DNA of 64,000 nucleotides from ZC4RG30 sp040508085 (GCA_040508085.1 JBEVNO010000051.1:1-64000), one strand, 5' to 3'; positions 34,219 through 43,418 are shown, counted from the stretch's first letter. The notes: generated by a model not told the origin, from the letters alone. Made by a program: numbers and translations.

Positions 34219-34599
34219 ATGGACAAGAAGCTGGAAGAAGCGGGTCTGCACCTGCGGCGGCGCATGTTCGGCAGTGCGGGCGCCGAGGATGCGCTGAACA
34301 ACGCCACGGCATTCCGGCGGCGGTTCGAGGAGATCGTCACCGAGCAGTGTTTCGGTGAGGCCTGGAACCAGCCGCCACTGGATCACCGGATCCGCAGCAT
34401 GCTGACGATCGCCATCCTGGCGACGCTGGGGCGGAGCCCGCAGTTGCGCTATCACGTGCAGGGAGCGATCGCCAACGGGGTTTCCAAGGAAGAAATCCGC
34501 GAGACGCTGATGCAGGTCTGGCTGTACGCCGGCATCCCGGCGGCCGCCGAGGGTTTCAACGTAGCTGGTGCCGTGCTCAAGGAGGCGGGCCTGGATTGA
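34219..34599 (+). CDS. Carboxymuconolactone decarboxylase (CMD/PcaC) family protein
   Basis: A 126-residue all-helical protein with the single CMD domain. LDHRIRSMLTIAILATLGRSPQLRYHVQGAIANG and KEEIRETLMQVWLYAGIPAAAEGFNVA are the two signature stretches. The AhpD CxxC pair is absent, so it is the 4-carboxymuconolactone decarboxylase (PcaC)-like branch rather than a peroxidase. In many genomes such proteins follow dehydrogenases in aromatic or side-chain catabolism, in line with its place 1 nt after a 3-hydroxyisobutyrate dehydrogenase-like gene. The true substrate is unknown. It starts at ATG 34219 with GGGAGG upstream. Confidence 0.9.
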   Translation: MDKKLEEAGLHLRRRMFGSAGAEDALNNATAFRRRFEEIVTEQCFGEAWNQPPLDHRIRSMLTIAILATLGRSPQLRYHVQGAIANGVSKEEIRETLMQVWLYAGIPAAAEGFNVAGAVLKEAGLD

Positions 34600-34603
34600 G
34601 GGG

Positions 34604-35365
34604 TCAGAACTGCTCGTGCGCGCCGAGATAACGCCATTTGCCCGGTGGCAGCGCGCCCAGCAGCACCTGACCGCTGCGTACGCGCTTCAGGCCGGTGACC
34701 CGCAGGCCCACCATTTCGCACATCCGCCGGATCTGGCGCTTGCGGCCCTCGCGCAGCACGAAACGCAGCTGATCCTCGTTCTGCCAGCTCACCTGTGCCG
34801 GCCGCAGCGTGACGCCGTCCAGCATCAGGCCATGGCGCAGGCGCCGCATGCCATCCTCGAGCAGCAGGCCTTCGACTCGTACCAGGTATTCCTTCTCGAC
34901 CGAGGAATCCTGCCCGATCAGCCGCTTGGCCACTCTCCCATCCTGTGTGAGCACCAGCAGGCCGGTGGAGTCGATGTCCAGCCGGCCCGCCGGGGCCAGG
35001 CCCTGCAGCTGCGCCGGGTCGAACCGCATGGGTGAGTTGTCGCCCGACCAGCGGTTTTCCGGGCGTATCAGCACTACGGCCGGTTCATAGCCGTCCTCGG
35101 CCTGGCCGGAGACATAACCCACCGGCTTGTGCAGCAGGATGGTGACCTGCTCACTCTGGTGGCTGCGGGCGGCGGGGTGAATCTCGATGCGTGCCGTGGG
35201 CGCGACGCGCACCCCCAGGGTGTCCACCACCAGGCCATCCACCTTGACCCATCCGTTCACGATCCAGTTCTCCGCCTCACGGCGCGAGCACAGGCCGAGT
35301 TCGCCCATGCGCTTGGAAAGCCGCGGGTTGGCCGCGGAAGGTGGCTTGTCGGTCACGCGCGGCAT
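34604..35365 (-). CDS. rRNA pseudouridine synthase (RluF/RsuA family)
   Basis: A 253-residue RNA-modifying enzyme. An S4 RNA-binding domain spans about residues 15-60 (RLSKRMGELGLCSRREAENWI). The catalytic domain follows with LLHKPVGYVSGQ, GRLDIDSTGLLVLTQDG (catalytic Asp in GRLD) and REGRKRQIRRMCEMVGL. These fit the RsuA/RluB/RluF group, which converts uridine to pseudouridine in 16S or 23S rRNA; the RluF (23S, U2604 in E. coli) or RluB assignment is not settled. The stop lies 5 nt from the convergent CMD gene. Confidence 0.9.
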   Translation of the reverse strand: MPRVTDKPPSAANPRLSKRMGELGLCSRREAENWIVNGWVKVDGLVVDTLGVRVAPTARIEIHPAARSHQSEQVTILLHKPVGYVSGQAEDGYEPAVVLIRPENRWSGDNSPMRFDPAQLQGLAPAGRLDIDSTGLLVLTQDGRVAKRLIGQDSSVEKEYLVRVEGLLLEDGMRRLRHGLMLDGVTLRPAQVSWQNEDQLRFVLREGRKRQIRRMCEMVGLRVTGLKRVRSGQVLLGALPPGKWRYLGAHEQF

Positions 35366-35433
35366 TATCGGACATCACCATAACGCGGCTGCAGCAAGTT
35401 GCCGCCAGACTGCGCCCAGATCCGGAGGTACAC

Positions 35434-36222
35434 GTGCGCACCTGCTGGCCGATGTGGATGCTGTGCTGCCTGGTTGCCGGGCTCAGTGCCTGTGGAGGCG
35501 AAGACCCGAGCCCGCCCGCGGCCCCGCCGGCTGCGAACCAGCCAGCGCCGCCGCCAGCCGAGCCACTGCCGGCGACGCCGGTCCTCCCGGCGCCGGCGCC
35601 CACGCCGCCCGCTGTCGCAGATGTTCCGGCCACGGACATGGGACCCTGGGTGCTGGACCTCGCGCGCGGACAAGCGCAGTTCCTCGAGAAGTGCCAGCAC
35701 TGTCATGGCCCCAATGGCGTGGGTGGCTACGGCCCGGCGCTGACGAACACCTCGACCTGCCCGCCCTGCGGCAACTTCGACGGGCTGTGGCGGCGCATCG
35801 ACGATTACATGCCGCTGCGCAATCCAGAGGCCTGCGACACCAGCTGCTCGCGCGACATCGCCGCCTGGATCAGCAACGGCTTCTCGACCAGTCCGACCTG
35901 TTCGGTGCAGTTCCGCTACGACAGCGTCACCGGGCAGCACTTCGTGGCGACCATCAGGATCCTGAACTTTCGCGGCCGCGACGTGACCGGCTGGCGCCTG
36001 GGCCTGACGCTGCCGGCCGATCTCGGCGTCACCACGGTCAGCAACGCGCTCGCGACGCAGAGCGGCCGGCAGCTGCTGCTGGCACCCTTTGCCATGGCTA
36101 CCACCATTCCCGACGGCGCCCTGATCGAGGTGGGCCTGGAAGGCACCCACGGCGGGGCTGCGGCCACGCCGGGGGACCTGCGGCTCGAAGCCGCGCCTTG
36201 CTTCACGGCGCCGCCGGCCTAG
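35434..36222 (+). CDS. Lipoprotein: mono-haem cytochrome c fused to a CBM2-like domain
   Basis: A 262-residue outer-membrane-type lipoprotein (signal MRTCWPMWMLCCLVAGLSAC, lipobox LSAC). A Pro/Ala linker (about 25-65) is followed by a cytochrome c domain with CQHCH at 87-91 and a likely Met ligand in DYMPLRNP (Met126). The C-terminal domain (156-256) resembles a family 2 carbohydrate-binding module: it begins and ends with Cys (156, 256), contains ILNFRGRDVTGWRLGLTLP, which mirrors the N-G-W-x-L-x-F core strand of CBM2, and ends near an LxAAPC closing strand. Of the surface Trp usual in CBM2 only the core Trp187 is seen, so cellulose binding may be lost. Start GTG 35434 has GGAGG 5 nt upstream. 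It stands alone upstream of a TonB receptor gene. Confidence 0.78.
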   Translation: MRTCWPMWMLCCLVAGLSACGGEDPSPPAAPPAANQPAPPPAEPLPATPVLPAPAPTPPAVADVPATDMGPWVLDLARGQAQFLEKCQHCHGPNGVGGYGPALTNTSTCPPCGNFDGLWRRIDDYMPLRNPEACDTSCSRDIAAWISNGFSTSPTCSVQFRYDSVTGQHFVATIRILNFRGRDVTGWRLGLTLPADLGVTTVSNALATQSGRQLLLAPFAMATTIPDGALIEVGLEGTHGGAAATPGDLRLEAAPCFTAPPA

Positions 36223-36367
36223 AGAACCTGCCGCCGGCAAGTACATTTCCGCTTGTAGTCGCACTCACGCTAATTCGCCATGTAGCAGACATCGCCCGGA
36301 CGGTGCTGATAGCATCGCCGGCTCGGCTGGGTAGAGCCGTCTGTGTAACTATAGTTTTGGGGGTTTC

Positions 36368-39300
36368 GTGAGCAAGACTTCGTCTGTTGATCCGGTTGGT
36401 TCTTCCGCCCTGCAATCGTGGCGCCTGCGCGCCGCCGTCGCCGCCGTCCTGGGGTTGTCCCTGCCCGCATTTGCGCCGCTGGTGCAAGCGCAGGAGCCGC
36501 CCGCCGCAGACGAGCAACTCGATGAAGTGGTGGTGACCGGCTCGCGCATCGTGCGCCGCGATTACACCTCCAACACGCCCATCACCACGATTGAACAGGA
36601 CCTGATCCAGAATTCCGGCAGCTTCGCGCTGGAATCGAAGCTGCTGCAGCTGCCGCAGTTCTCAGGCGCCGCCAACAGCCAGTATTCCACCGGCTACTTC
36701 AACAGTGGCGCAGCCACGCTGAACCTGCGCAACCTCGGCGACAACCGCAATCTGGTGCTGCTTGACGGCCGGCGGCTGCAGCCTTCGACCAGTGCCCTGG
36801 CTATCGACATCAACACCATCCCGTCGGCGCTGGTGGAGAGCATCGAAGTGATCACCGGCGGTGCCTCGGCGGTATACGGCGCCGACGCGGTGTCCGGCGT
36901 CGTTAACTTCAAGCTGAAGCGCAAGTTCGAGGGCGTGCAGGTCGATGCCTATTACGGCCTTTCGGAGCGCGGCGACAACCAGATCGTGGACATCAGTGGC
37001 GTGATGGGCGGCAACTTCGCCGGCGGTCGCGGCAACGCGGTGGTGGGTCTCGCCTATGCCGACCGCGGCAAGGTGCAGAACGTCGACATTCCGTTCATGC
37101 AGGAAGGCTTCCGGGTTGGCGCGGTCGCTTCCTCTTCCAGCTTCCTCGCCTCCGGGTACTACTCGCCGGTGGCCAATCAGCCTTCACAGGCCGCGCTGAA
37201 CACCTATTTCGCCCAGTTCGGGGCCCCGGCCGGCGCGGTCACCCGCGCCACGCAGATCGGCTTCAACAATGACCGCACCTCGCTGTTCAACATCACCGGC
37301 GCGGACATCTACAACTATCAGAACCCGCTGTATCCGCGTTACGCGATCGACAGCTACACCAGCCTCGCTTCCAAGACGGTGAAGCAGAACTTCAGCGCCG
37401 ATACGCTGGCTTCGCTGCCGCTCACCCGCTACTCAGCCTTCGGCGCGGCCAGTTTCGACGCCACCGACGATGTGCAGCTGTACACGCAGCTGATGTACAC
37501 CCGCTACAACAGCACCACGGCCGGCGGCGCGCCGGTCGCCGCGAGCTCCTGGAGCGTGCTGGTGCCGCGCGACGGGGCGCACCCGGTGCCGGCGGCGCTG
37601 GCCACCTTGCTGGATTCGCGCCCGACGCCGGGCGCGCCCTGGCAGGCCAACAAGGACCTGACCTACATGGGCCTGGGCATGGTCGAGCACACCAATGACG
37701 TGTTCCAGATGCTGGTGGGCGCGCGTGGCGATCTCGGTGACACCGGCCTGAGCTGGGATTTGTCCGGCTCACATGGTGAAACGCAGCTGGTCGACAATGG
37801 GGTCTCCGGCTTCGCCTCGCTGGCGCGCTACACCGAACTGATGCTGGCGCCGAACTATGGCGCCAACTATGTCGGCAAGTACGGCCGCTGCACTAGCGGT
37901 GTCAGCCCCTTCGGCGAGCAGAACGGCGTGGGCGCCGGGCAGTTCTCCGCCAGCGGGCTGCCGGAGGTGTCGGCGGACTGCATCGACTACCTGAACCCCT
38001 ACTGGACCAGCACCACGCGCCTGAAGCAGAACATCTTCGAGGCCACCCTGCAGGGCAAGGTGATGGATCTGCCGGCCGGTGAGATGCGTTTTGCCGCAGG
38101 TGCCGGTTATCGGAGCATCACGGTCCGTACCACTCCGGTGACCGCGTTCGCGCCAGATGCCGGCTTCTTCGCCGACATCATCGGCCAGTTCGGCGTGCTG
38201 CCCGTCGGCGGCACCAACAAGGTCAAGGAAGTCTACGGCGAACTGCTGATCCCGCTGCTGCGCGGGCTGCCGCTCGTGCAGAACCTGGAACTGAACACCG
38301 CCTACCGCTTCTCCGATTACAACAACGCGGGCAGCACCGACACCTACAAGGCCGACATCAGCTGGCAGATCGTGGACGCGCTGCGCATGCGGGGCGGCTA
38401 CCAGCGCGCCGTGCGCGCACCGAACGTCGTGGAGCAGTTCGGGCCGCCGACGCTGGTGTTCGACAGCGCCGTGGACGCATGCCAGAGCAACGTGACGGCG
38501 AGCTACGCGAACATTGCCAGCAATGCGAATCGCACCCAGGTGCAGACGCTGTGCCGCACGCTGATGGGAACTGGCGCACCGCCCATCCTCGACCCGGTCA
38601 ACGACCCGCGCGGCCTCAATACCTATCTGGGCAGCAACTCCGGCGCGCTCAACTCCTATCCGAGTGGCAACGCGACGGTGAAGCCCGAGAAGGCGGATAC
38701 GATCACGGCCGGCCTGGTGTTCTCGCCGTCCTGGGATCTGCCCGCCAATGCCCGTTTCACCTCGTCGCTCGATTTCTACGACATCGACATCAAGGGGGCG
38801 ATCGGCTACGTCAATGCGAACCTGACCTACCAGCTCTGCTTCAACGCCAATGGCACCAGCAACCCGACCTACGACGCCGCCAATGTGTACTGCCAGTCCA
38901 TCGGGCGTTCGCAGGTGGTCGGCTCGCTGGCGGTGCCCACCGGGGTGTTCAGCACCTACCTCAACCAGGGCAGCATCAGCACCCGCGGTGTGGACCTGCA
39001 GGGCAGTGTCAAGTTCGACGTGGGTCCGGGCACGGCAGGCGTGAGCACGGTGATCAACTATCTCGACAGCTTCAAGCGTCGCGTGGGGCCGGGCGCACCG
39101 TTGCTCGACTACGTGGGCTTTGCCGGCGGGTACTACGAGTACAAGACCTTCACGACTTTCTCGTACCAGTGGGCCGCCCTGGATGGTGGCGTGCGGTGGC
39201 GGCACCTGCCCAGCGTGAAGCCGCAGGATTACCTGGTGGCGCCATGCTCGGCCACGCGCTGCTTTGCGGATACCGAGGCCTACGACACCTTCGACGCCTA

Positions 39301-39463
39301 CGCCAGCTACAAGCTCTCCGAGCACCTTTCGCTGCGCGGCGGTGTGGACAACCTGCTCGACAAGGATCCGCCGGTGACGCGCGGCATTGCCGGTTCCACG
39401 GATCCGCAGAACTACGACATCATCGGGCGGCGCTACTACTTCGCCGTGACCGCGAAGTTCTAG
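36368..39463 (+). CDS. TonB-dependent outer membrane receptor
   Basis: A 1031-residue receptor with a signal peptide ending LVQA, then DEQLDEVVVTGSRIVRRDYTSNTP and a plug with NLRNLGDNRNLVLLDGRRL and GGASAVYGADAVSGVVNFKL. Barrel strands follow, ending with a terminal YYFAVTAKF. It is the same class as the one at 8972 but only distantly similar in the barrel. The GTG 36368 start follows GGGGG and a possible -10 TATAGT at 36350-36355 about 13 nt before it. Substrate is unknown; the neighbouring haem/CBM2-like lipoprotein suggests a polysaccharide or its breakdown products, which is only an inference. Confidence 0.93.
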   Translation: MSKTSSVDPVGSSALQSWRLRAAVAAVLGLSLPAFAPLVQAQEPPAADEQLDEVVVTGSRIVRRDYTSNTPITTIEQDLIQNSGSFALESKLLQLPQFSGAANSQYSTGYFNSGAATLNLRNLGDNRNLVLLDGRRLQPSTSALAIDINTIPSALVESIEVITGGASAVYGADAVSGVVNFKLKRKFEGVQVDAYYGLSERGDNQIVDISGVMGGNFAGGRGNAVVGLAYADRGKVQNVDIPFMQEGFRVGAVASSSSFLASGYYSPVANQPSQAALNTYFAQFGAPAGAVTRATQIGFNNDRTSLFNITGADIYNYQNPLYPRYAIDSYTSLASKTVKQNFSADTLASLPLTRYSAFGAASFDATDDVQLYTQLMYTRYNSTTAGGAPVAASSWSVLVPRDGAHPVPAALATLLDSRPTPGAPWQANKDLTYMGLGMVEHTNDVFQMLVGARGDLGDTGLSWDLSGSHGETQLVDNGVSGFASLARYTELMLAPNYGANYVGKYGRCTSGVSPFGEQNGVGAGQFSASGLPEVSADCIDYLNPYWTSTTRLKQNIFEATLQGKVMDLPAGEMRFAAGAGYRSITVRTTPVTAFAPDAGFFADIIGQFGVLPVGGTNKVKEVYGELLIPLLRGLPLVQNLELNTAYRFSDYNNAGSTDTYKADISWQIVDALRMRGGYQRAVRAPNVVEQFGPPTLVFDSAVDACQSNVTASYANIASNANRTQVQTLCRTLMGTGAPPILDPVNDPRGLNTYLGSNSGALNSYPSGNATVKPEKADTITAGLVFSPSWDLPANARFTSSLDFYDIDIKGAIGYVNANLTYQLCFNANGTSNPTYDAANVYCQSIGRSQVVGSLAVPTGVFSTYLNQGSISTRGVDLQGSVKFDVGPGTAGVSTVINYLDSFKRRVGPGAPLLDYVGFAGGYYEYKTFTTFSYQWAALDGGVRWRHLPSVKPQDYLVAPCSATRCFADTEAYDTFDAYASYKLSEHLSLRGGVDNLLDKDPPVTRGIAGSTDPQNYDIIGRRYYFAVTAKF

Positions 39464-39473
39464 TCAGCGGGCG

Positions 39474-40199
39474 TTACATCTGCCGGTGCAGTTCGTACTG
39501 GCAGATGTTCACGGCCGCCGCCACATTGAGCGATTCCAGGGTGCCGGTGCCGGCAATGGTGAAGGGCTGCGCAGACAGCCCGGCCAGTGCTTCACGCGGC
39601 AGCCCGCGGGCTTCATTGCCATAGATGTAGCAGTCGAAATCCCGGAACTGCGGTGCGCTGATGGCAGCGCCCTGCAGGTCCAGGCAGGCCATTGACCTGC
39701 AGCGGCGGGGCAGGGCATCCAGCGCCACGTCGGTTTCCACGGGTACATGGAAGATGGCGCCCATGCCGGCGCGCAGCACCTTGCCGTTGTGCGGATCCAC
39801 GCTGTCGGGGCTCAGCAGGCAACGAAACCCCCCGAACCAGGCCAGTGTGCGCAGGATGGTTCCCAGATTGCCCGGGTCCTGGATTTCATGCAGGTAGATG
39901 GCGCGCTCGCCAGGCTGCGGCGCGGGTGCGGCCAGCAGCGGCACCACCGCTGCTATCCCCTGCGGCGCACGTGTCTCGCTGATCTGTGCCATGTGGCGCG
40001 CATTGATGACATGCGTGGCCAGCACGCTGTGCGCCTGTGCGTATTCATGCGTGAGGTAGATCTCGCTGGCGCGCAGCCGGGCATCGTGTACTGCCGCCTT
40101 CTGCAGCTCCTGCACCAGATGCTCGCCCTCAAGCAGGAAGCAGCCCAGCTCCTCCCGGAACTTTTTCTGGTGCAGTTTCCGGATGTCCTCGAACTTCAT
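39474..40199 (-). CDS. TrmH/SpoU family RNA methyltransferase
   Basis: A 241-residue SPOUT-class 2'-O-methyltransferase of tRNA or rRNA. The substrate-binding N-terminal domain starts KFREELGCFLLEGEHLV. The knotted SAM domain has IYLHEIQDPGNLGTILRTLAWFG (motif 1), YIYGNEARGLP (motif 2) and GTGTLESLNVAAAVNICQYE (motif 3, with the catalytic-site Ser-Leu-Asn). Which nucleotide it modifies cannot be told. Its ATG overlaps the stop of the upstream FAD protein gene (40196-40199), so they are coupled. Confidence 0.93.
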   Translation of the reverse strand: MKFEDIRKLHQKKFREELGCFLLEGEHLVQELQKAAVHDARLRASEIYLTHEYAQAHSVLATHVINARHMAQISETRAPQGIAAVVPLLAAPAPQPGERAIYLHEIQDPGNLGTILRTLAWFGGFRCLLSPDSVDPHNGKVLRAGMGAIFHVPVETDVALDALPRRCRSMACLDLQGAAISAPQFRDFDCYIYGNEARGLPREALAGLSAQPFTIAGTGTLESLNVAAAVNICQYELHRQM

Positions 40200-41803
40200 G
40201 CCATGCTCCGCGCCACAGCTTCGGCGACCTTGATGCCGTCGACGCCGGCCGACAGGATGCCACCGGCGTAGCCGGCGCCTTCGCCGCAGGGATACAGCCC
40301 GCGCACGTTCAGGCTTTGCAGCGTCTGCGCGTCGCGGGTGATGCGCACCGGCGATGAGGTGCGACTCTCCACGCCGGTGAGCACTGCATCCTGCCGGTCG
40401 AAGCCGCGCAGCTGCTGGCCAAACGCCGGCAGCGCCTCGCGGATGGCATCGATGGCATAGGCCGGCAGTGCCCGCGACAGATCGCCCAGCTGCACGCCGG
40501 GCTGGTAAGAGGGCAGCACATCGCCCAGCTCGGTCGAACTCCGGCCGCGCAGGAAATCACCCACCAGCTGGCCGGGCGCGCTGTAGTCGCCGCCGCCCAG
40601 CACATAGGCGGTGGATTCGAGCGACTCCTGCAGCGCGAGTCCCGCCAGCGGCCCACCGGGGTAATCCTGCTCGGGGTTGATAGCCACCACGATGCCGGCA
40701 TTGGCATTGCGTTCGTTGCGTGAGTACTGGCTCATGCCGTTGGTGACTACGCGCTGAGGCTCCGAGGTGGCCGCCACCACGGTGCCGCCGGGGCACATGC
40801 AGAAGCTGTATACCGCGCGGCCGTTGCGTGCATGGTGCACCAGCTTGTAGTCGGCGGAGCCCAGGTCAGGATGGCCGGCAAAGCGGCCGAGCCTTGCCAC
40901 GTCGATCAGTGATTGCGGGTGTTCGATGCGGAACCCGATGGCGAATGGCTTGGCCTCTAGGTAGACCCGCCGCCGCTCGAGCATGCGCAGCGTGTCGCGC
41001 GAGCTGTGTCCCAGCGCCAGCACCACATGCCGGCTGCGCAGCACCTCACCGCTGGCCAACTGCACGCCTTCGATCTGCGCATCCTCGATCAGCAGGTCAG
41101 TGACCCGGCTTTCGAAGCGCACCTCGCCGCCCAGCGAGATGATCTCCTCGCGCATGGCCGCCACTACGCCCGTAAGGCGGAAGGTGCCGATATGCGGCTT
41201 GCTGACGAACAGGATTTCCTCGGGGGCTCCCGCCTTGACGAACTCGCGCATGACCTTGCGGCCGTAGAATCGTGGATCCTTGATCTGGCTGTAGAGCTTG
41301 CCGTCCGAGAACAGGCCCGCGCCGCCTTCGCCGAACTGCACGTTGGATTCGGGCGTCAGGGTGTGCTTGCGCCACAGCGCCCAGGTATCCTGCGTGCGGC
41401 GCCGCACCTCCCGGCCGCGCTCCAGCACGATGGGCCGGAATCCCATCTGCGCCAGCAGCAGCGCGGCAAACAGGCCGCAGGGACCGAAGCCGACAACCAG
41501 AGGGCGCTCGGCGAGCGTCGGCGGCGCCTGCGCCACCGGGTGATAATCGGTATCGGGAGCCGGCCCCACCTGCCGGTCGTTCGCCATCCGCCGCAGCACC
41601 GCCGCCTCATCGCTGACTGCCACATCAACGATGCAGATGAACAGGATGGCGCTGTTCTTGCGGCGCGCGTCGTAGCTGCGTTTGAACAGCTTGAAATCCA
41701 GCAGTTCGCCATCGGACAGCGCCAGCCGTTGCAGGATGGCGCGGCGCATGGAGTCCGGCGTGTAGTCGAGCGGCAGGGGCAATTCGGTTATGCGGATCAC
41801 CAC
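40196..41803 (-). CDS. FAD-dependent dehydrogenase (COG2509 family)
   Basis: A 535-residue flavoprotein of the COG2509 group, widespread but with unresolved function. The N-terminal ~80 residues form a small alpha/beta cap (LPLDYTPDSMRRAILQRL, FKRSYDARRKNSAILFICIVDVAV). Then a dinucleotide-binding fold: LVVGFGPCGLFAALLLAQMGF, FGEGGAGLFSDGKLYSQIKDP, SRHVVLALGHSSRDTLRML, and a terminal GLYPCGEGAGYAGGILSAGVDGIK with the FAD-binding Gly motif. It starts at GTG 41803 (a second GTG follows directly). No lipid or pathway partner is nearby apart from the coupled SpoU gene. Confidence 0.9.
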   Translation of the reverse strand: MVIRITELPLPLDYTPDSMRRAILQRLALSDGELLDFKLFKRSYDARRKNSAILFICIVDVAVSDEAAVLRRMANDRQVGPAPDTDYHPVAQAPPTLAERPLVVGFGPCGLFAALLLAQMGFRPIVLERGREVRRRTQDTWALWRKHTLTPESNVQFGEGGAGLFSDGKLYSQIKDPRFYGRKVMREFVKAGAPEEILFVSKPHIGTFRLTGVVAAMREEIISLGGEVRFESRVTDLLIEDAQIEGVQLASGEVLRSRHVVLALGHSSRDTLRMLERRRVYLEAKPFAIGFRIEHPQSLIDVARLGRFAGHPDLGSADYKLVHHARNGRAVYSFCMCPGGTVVAATSEPQRVVTNGMSQYSRNERNANAGIVVAINPEQDYPGGPLAGLALQESLESTAYVLGGGDYSAPGQLVGDFLRGRSSTELGDVLPSYQPGVQLGDLSRALPAYAIDAIREALPAFGQQLRGFDRQDAVLTGVESRTSSPVRITRDAQTLQSLNVRGLYPCGEGAGYAGGILSAGVDGIKVAEAVARSMA

Positions 41804-41875
41804 CGTCTTCCTGGCCGGTCATTCCGGCAGAGGGGTAGAATGCCGCCCATTCTAGCGCCTGGTTCCCTGTCGAAA

Positions 41876-42502
41876 ATGGCCCGATCAAAGAGCAGTGCCA
41901 GCTGGTTGTCGCGCCACCTCAGCGACCCCTTCGTCAAGCAGGCGCAGAAGGATGGCTACCGTTCGCGCTCCGCGTACAAGCTCACCGAACTCAACGACAA
42001 GGACAAGCTCATCCGGCCGGGCATGCGGATTCTGGACCTGGGCTCGGCGCCGGGGGGCTGGTCGCAGGTGGCGGGCAAGCTGGTGGGCGCCAAGGGCCGC
42101 GTGCTCGCCACCGACATCCTGCCCATGGATGCACTGAAGAACGTCGATTTCATCCAGGGTGATTTCACCGAAGATGCCATCGTGCAGCAGCTGCTCGACT
42201 GGCTGGGCGGCGGCAAGTTCGACCTGATCATCTCGGACATCGCGCCCAACCTCACCGGCATCGATTCCGCCGACCAGGCCTCGTCCATCTACTTCCTGGA
42301 ACTGGCACTGGATACCGTGTGCAAGACCTTGAAGCCGGGCGCGGTCTTCGTCGCCAAGATGTTCCAGGGTGTGGGTTCGGACCAGTATGTGAAGGAACTG
42401 CGAACCCATTTCGAAAAAGTGGTGATCCGCAAGCCAGCCGCCTCGCGCAAGGAATCACGGGAGGTCTATCTGGTGGCGAAGGGCTTCCGGCCCGCCAGAT
42501 AA
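41876..42502 (+). CDS. rlmE: 23S rRNA (uridine 2'-O) methyltransferase RlmE (FtsJ)
   Basis: A 208-residue methyltransferase that methylates the 2'-O of U2552 in the A loop of 23S rRNA, late in 50S assembly. The full K-D-K-E tetrad is present: Lys35, Asp121, Lys161 and Glu196, each offset by 3 from E. coli (38, 124, 164, 199). The SAM motif ILDLGSAPGGWSQVA is at 52-66. ATG 41876 begins MARSKSSASWLSRH. It is usually followed by ftsH in other Gammaproteobacteria, but here a VOC protein follows instead, so ftsH is elsewhere or absent. Confidence 0.95.
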   Translation: MARSKSSASWLSRHLSDPFVKQAQKDGYRSRSAYKLTELNDKDKLIRPGMRILDLGSAPGGWSQVAGKLVGAKGRVLATDILPMDALKNVDFIQGDFTEDAIVQQLLDWLGGGKFDLIISDIAPNLTGIDSADQASSIYFLELALDTVCKTLKPGAVFVAKMFQGVGSDQYVKELRTHFEKVVIRKPAASRKESREVYLVAKGFRPAR

Positions 42503-42571
42503 CGGGCTGCTTGCGGCTGCTGCCACAGCGGCTCAAGATCGGAGGCGAAGAAAAAACCAGCGGGGGGTGCC

Positions 42572-43048
42572 GTGAAGTCAATTGCAGGGATGGTCGCACT
42601 GGTCGCGCTCACGATGCCGGCCTGGGCTCAGGTAACGCTGAACGGTGCGCGCATCGGTGCGCGTGATCCCGTTGCGGTGGCCAAGTTCTACCAGACCGCC
42701 TTCGGCATGCAGGAAGTGCAACGCATCCAGAATCCGCAGATGCTCGAGATCATGTTGAACTTCGGCGCCACTGCCGAGGCTGCGCGTGCGACGCGTGCCC
42801 GCAACCAGGGCGGCGACATCGTCATCCTCAAACGCGATACTGATGGCGTGAAGGACGACATGCCGCACATCGTGCTGAATGTCACCGACATGAGCGCCGT
42901 GGTGAAGGCGTTGAAGGGCGCCGGCGGCAGAATGGAGCGGGAGCCGTTCGAGTTCGGCAAGACCGGCATCATCATCGGCATGGCCATCGACCCGGCGGGC
43001 AACCACATCGAGCTCATACAAGGGGCGGGCCAGGCCGGAAAGCCCTGA
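42572..43048 (+). CDS. Secreted VOC (glyoxalase/bleomycin resistance) family protein
   Basis: A 158-residue protein with a signal peptide (MKSIAGMVALVALTMPAWA) and a vicinal-oxygen-chelate domain: LNGARIGARDPVAVAKFYQTAFGMQEV in the first half and HIVLNVTDMSAVVKALKGAGG plus GMAIDPAGNHIELIQ in the second. The last, with Glu in HIELIQ, is the metal-binding end strand seen in glyoxalases and dioxygenases. Export of such a protein to the periplasm is less common. The start is GTG 42572 behind GGGGGG. Substrate is unknown. Confidence 0.87.
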   Translation: MKSIAGMVALVALTMPAWAQVTLNGARIGARDPVAVAKFYQTAFGMQEVQRIQNPQMLEIMLNFGATAEAARATRARNQGGDIVILKRDTDGVKDDMPHIVLNVTDMSAVVKALKGAGGRMEREPFEFGKTGIIIGMAIDPAGNHIELIQGAGQAGKP

Positions 43049-43066
43049 CCACGCGCAGCTTCGCCG

Positions 43067-43219
43067 TCAGCGTTTGGCGGAGTTCACGAACCCCATGATG
43101 ATCAGGGCGAGGCCCACGAGCACCAGCAGGTGGATGGCACCGAAGGTCACTTTCACCGCCAGCCACAGCACCAGCCACAGCACAATGATGATGGCACCAA
43201 CTACTTTCAGAATTCCCAT
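43067..43219 (-). CDS. 50-residue two-helix membrane protein (Lmo0937/DUF5670-like)
   Basis: A short gene encoding MGILKVVGAIIIVLWLVLWL, then AVKVTFGAIHLLVLVGLALI and IMGFVNSAKR. It has two hydrophobic helices with a FGAIHLL turn between, which resembles the small Lmo0937-family membrane proteins. The RBS GGGAAGGA lies 5 nt before the ATG on this strand. It lies in the gap between the VOC gene and the creatininase-family gene and points opposite to both. Function is unknown. Confidence 0.65.
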   Translation of the reverse strand: MGILKVVGAIIIVLWLVLWLAVKVTFGAIHLLVLVGLALIIMGFVNSAKR

Positions 43220-43418
43220 GTCCTTCCCCGCTGATTGGATGAAGGCAAGTTACCGGCCCGGGCTGTGTGGGCATAGCATGCGGTCCAGCGTACCGGCGTA
43301 GGCCGCTTCCTACGCCCGGCTTCAGAATGCCTAAAACAGAATGCAGGCCGACGCGGTTGCGTGGCACCCGGGCGCACCGCTAAATCGGGGCCTACCGCCC
43401 AACCCTTCCGAGGCTCTC

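Noticed and set aside
36320..36345. CGGCTC...GAGCCG palindrome before the second TonB receptor
   Set aside because: Only 6 bp, expected by chance in this composition; no regulator is nearby.
37769..39325. 518-residue minus-strand frame inside the second TonB receptor
   Set aside because: Fully antisense to the receptor and lacking recognisable motifs.
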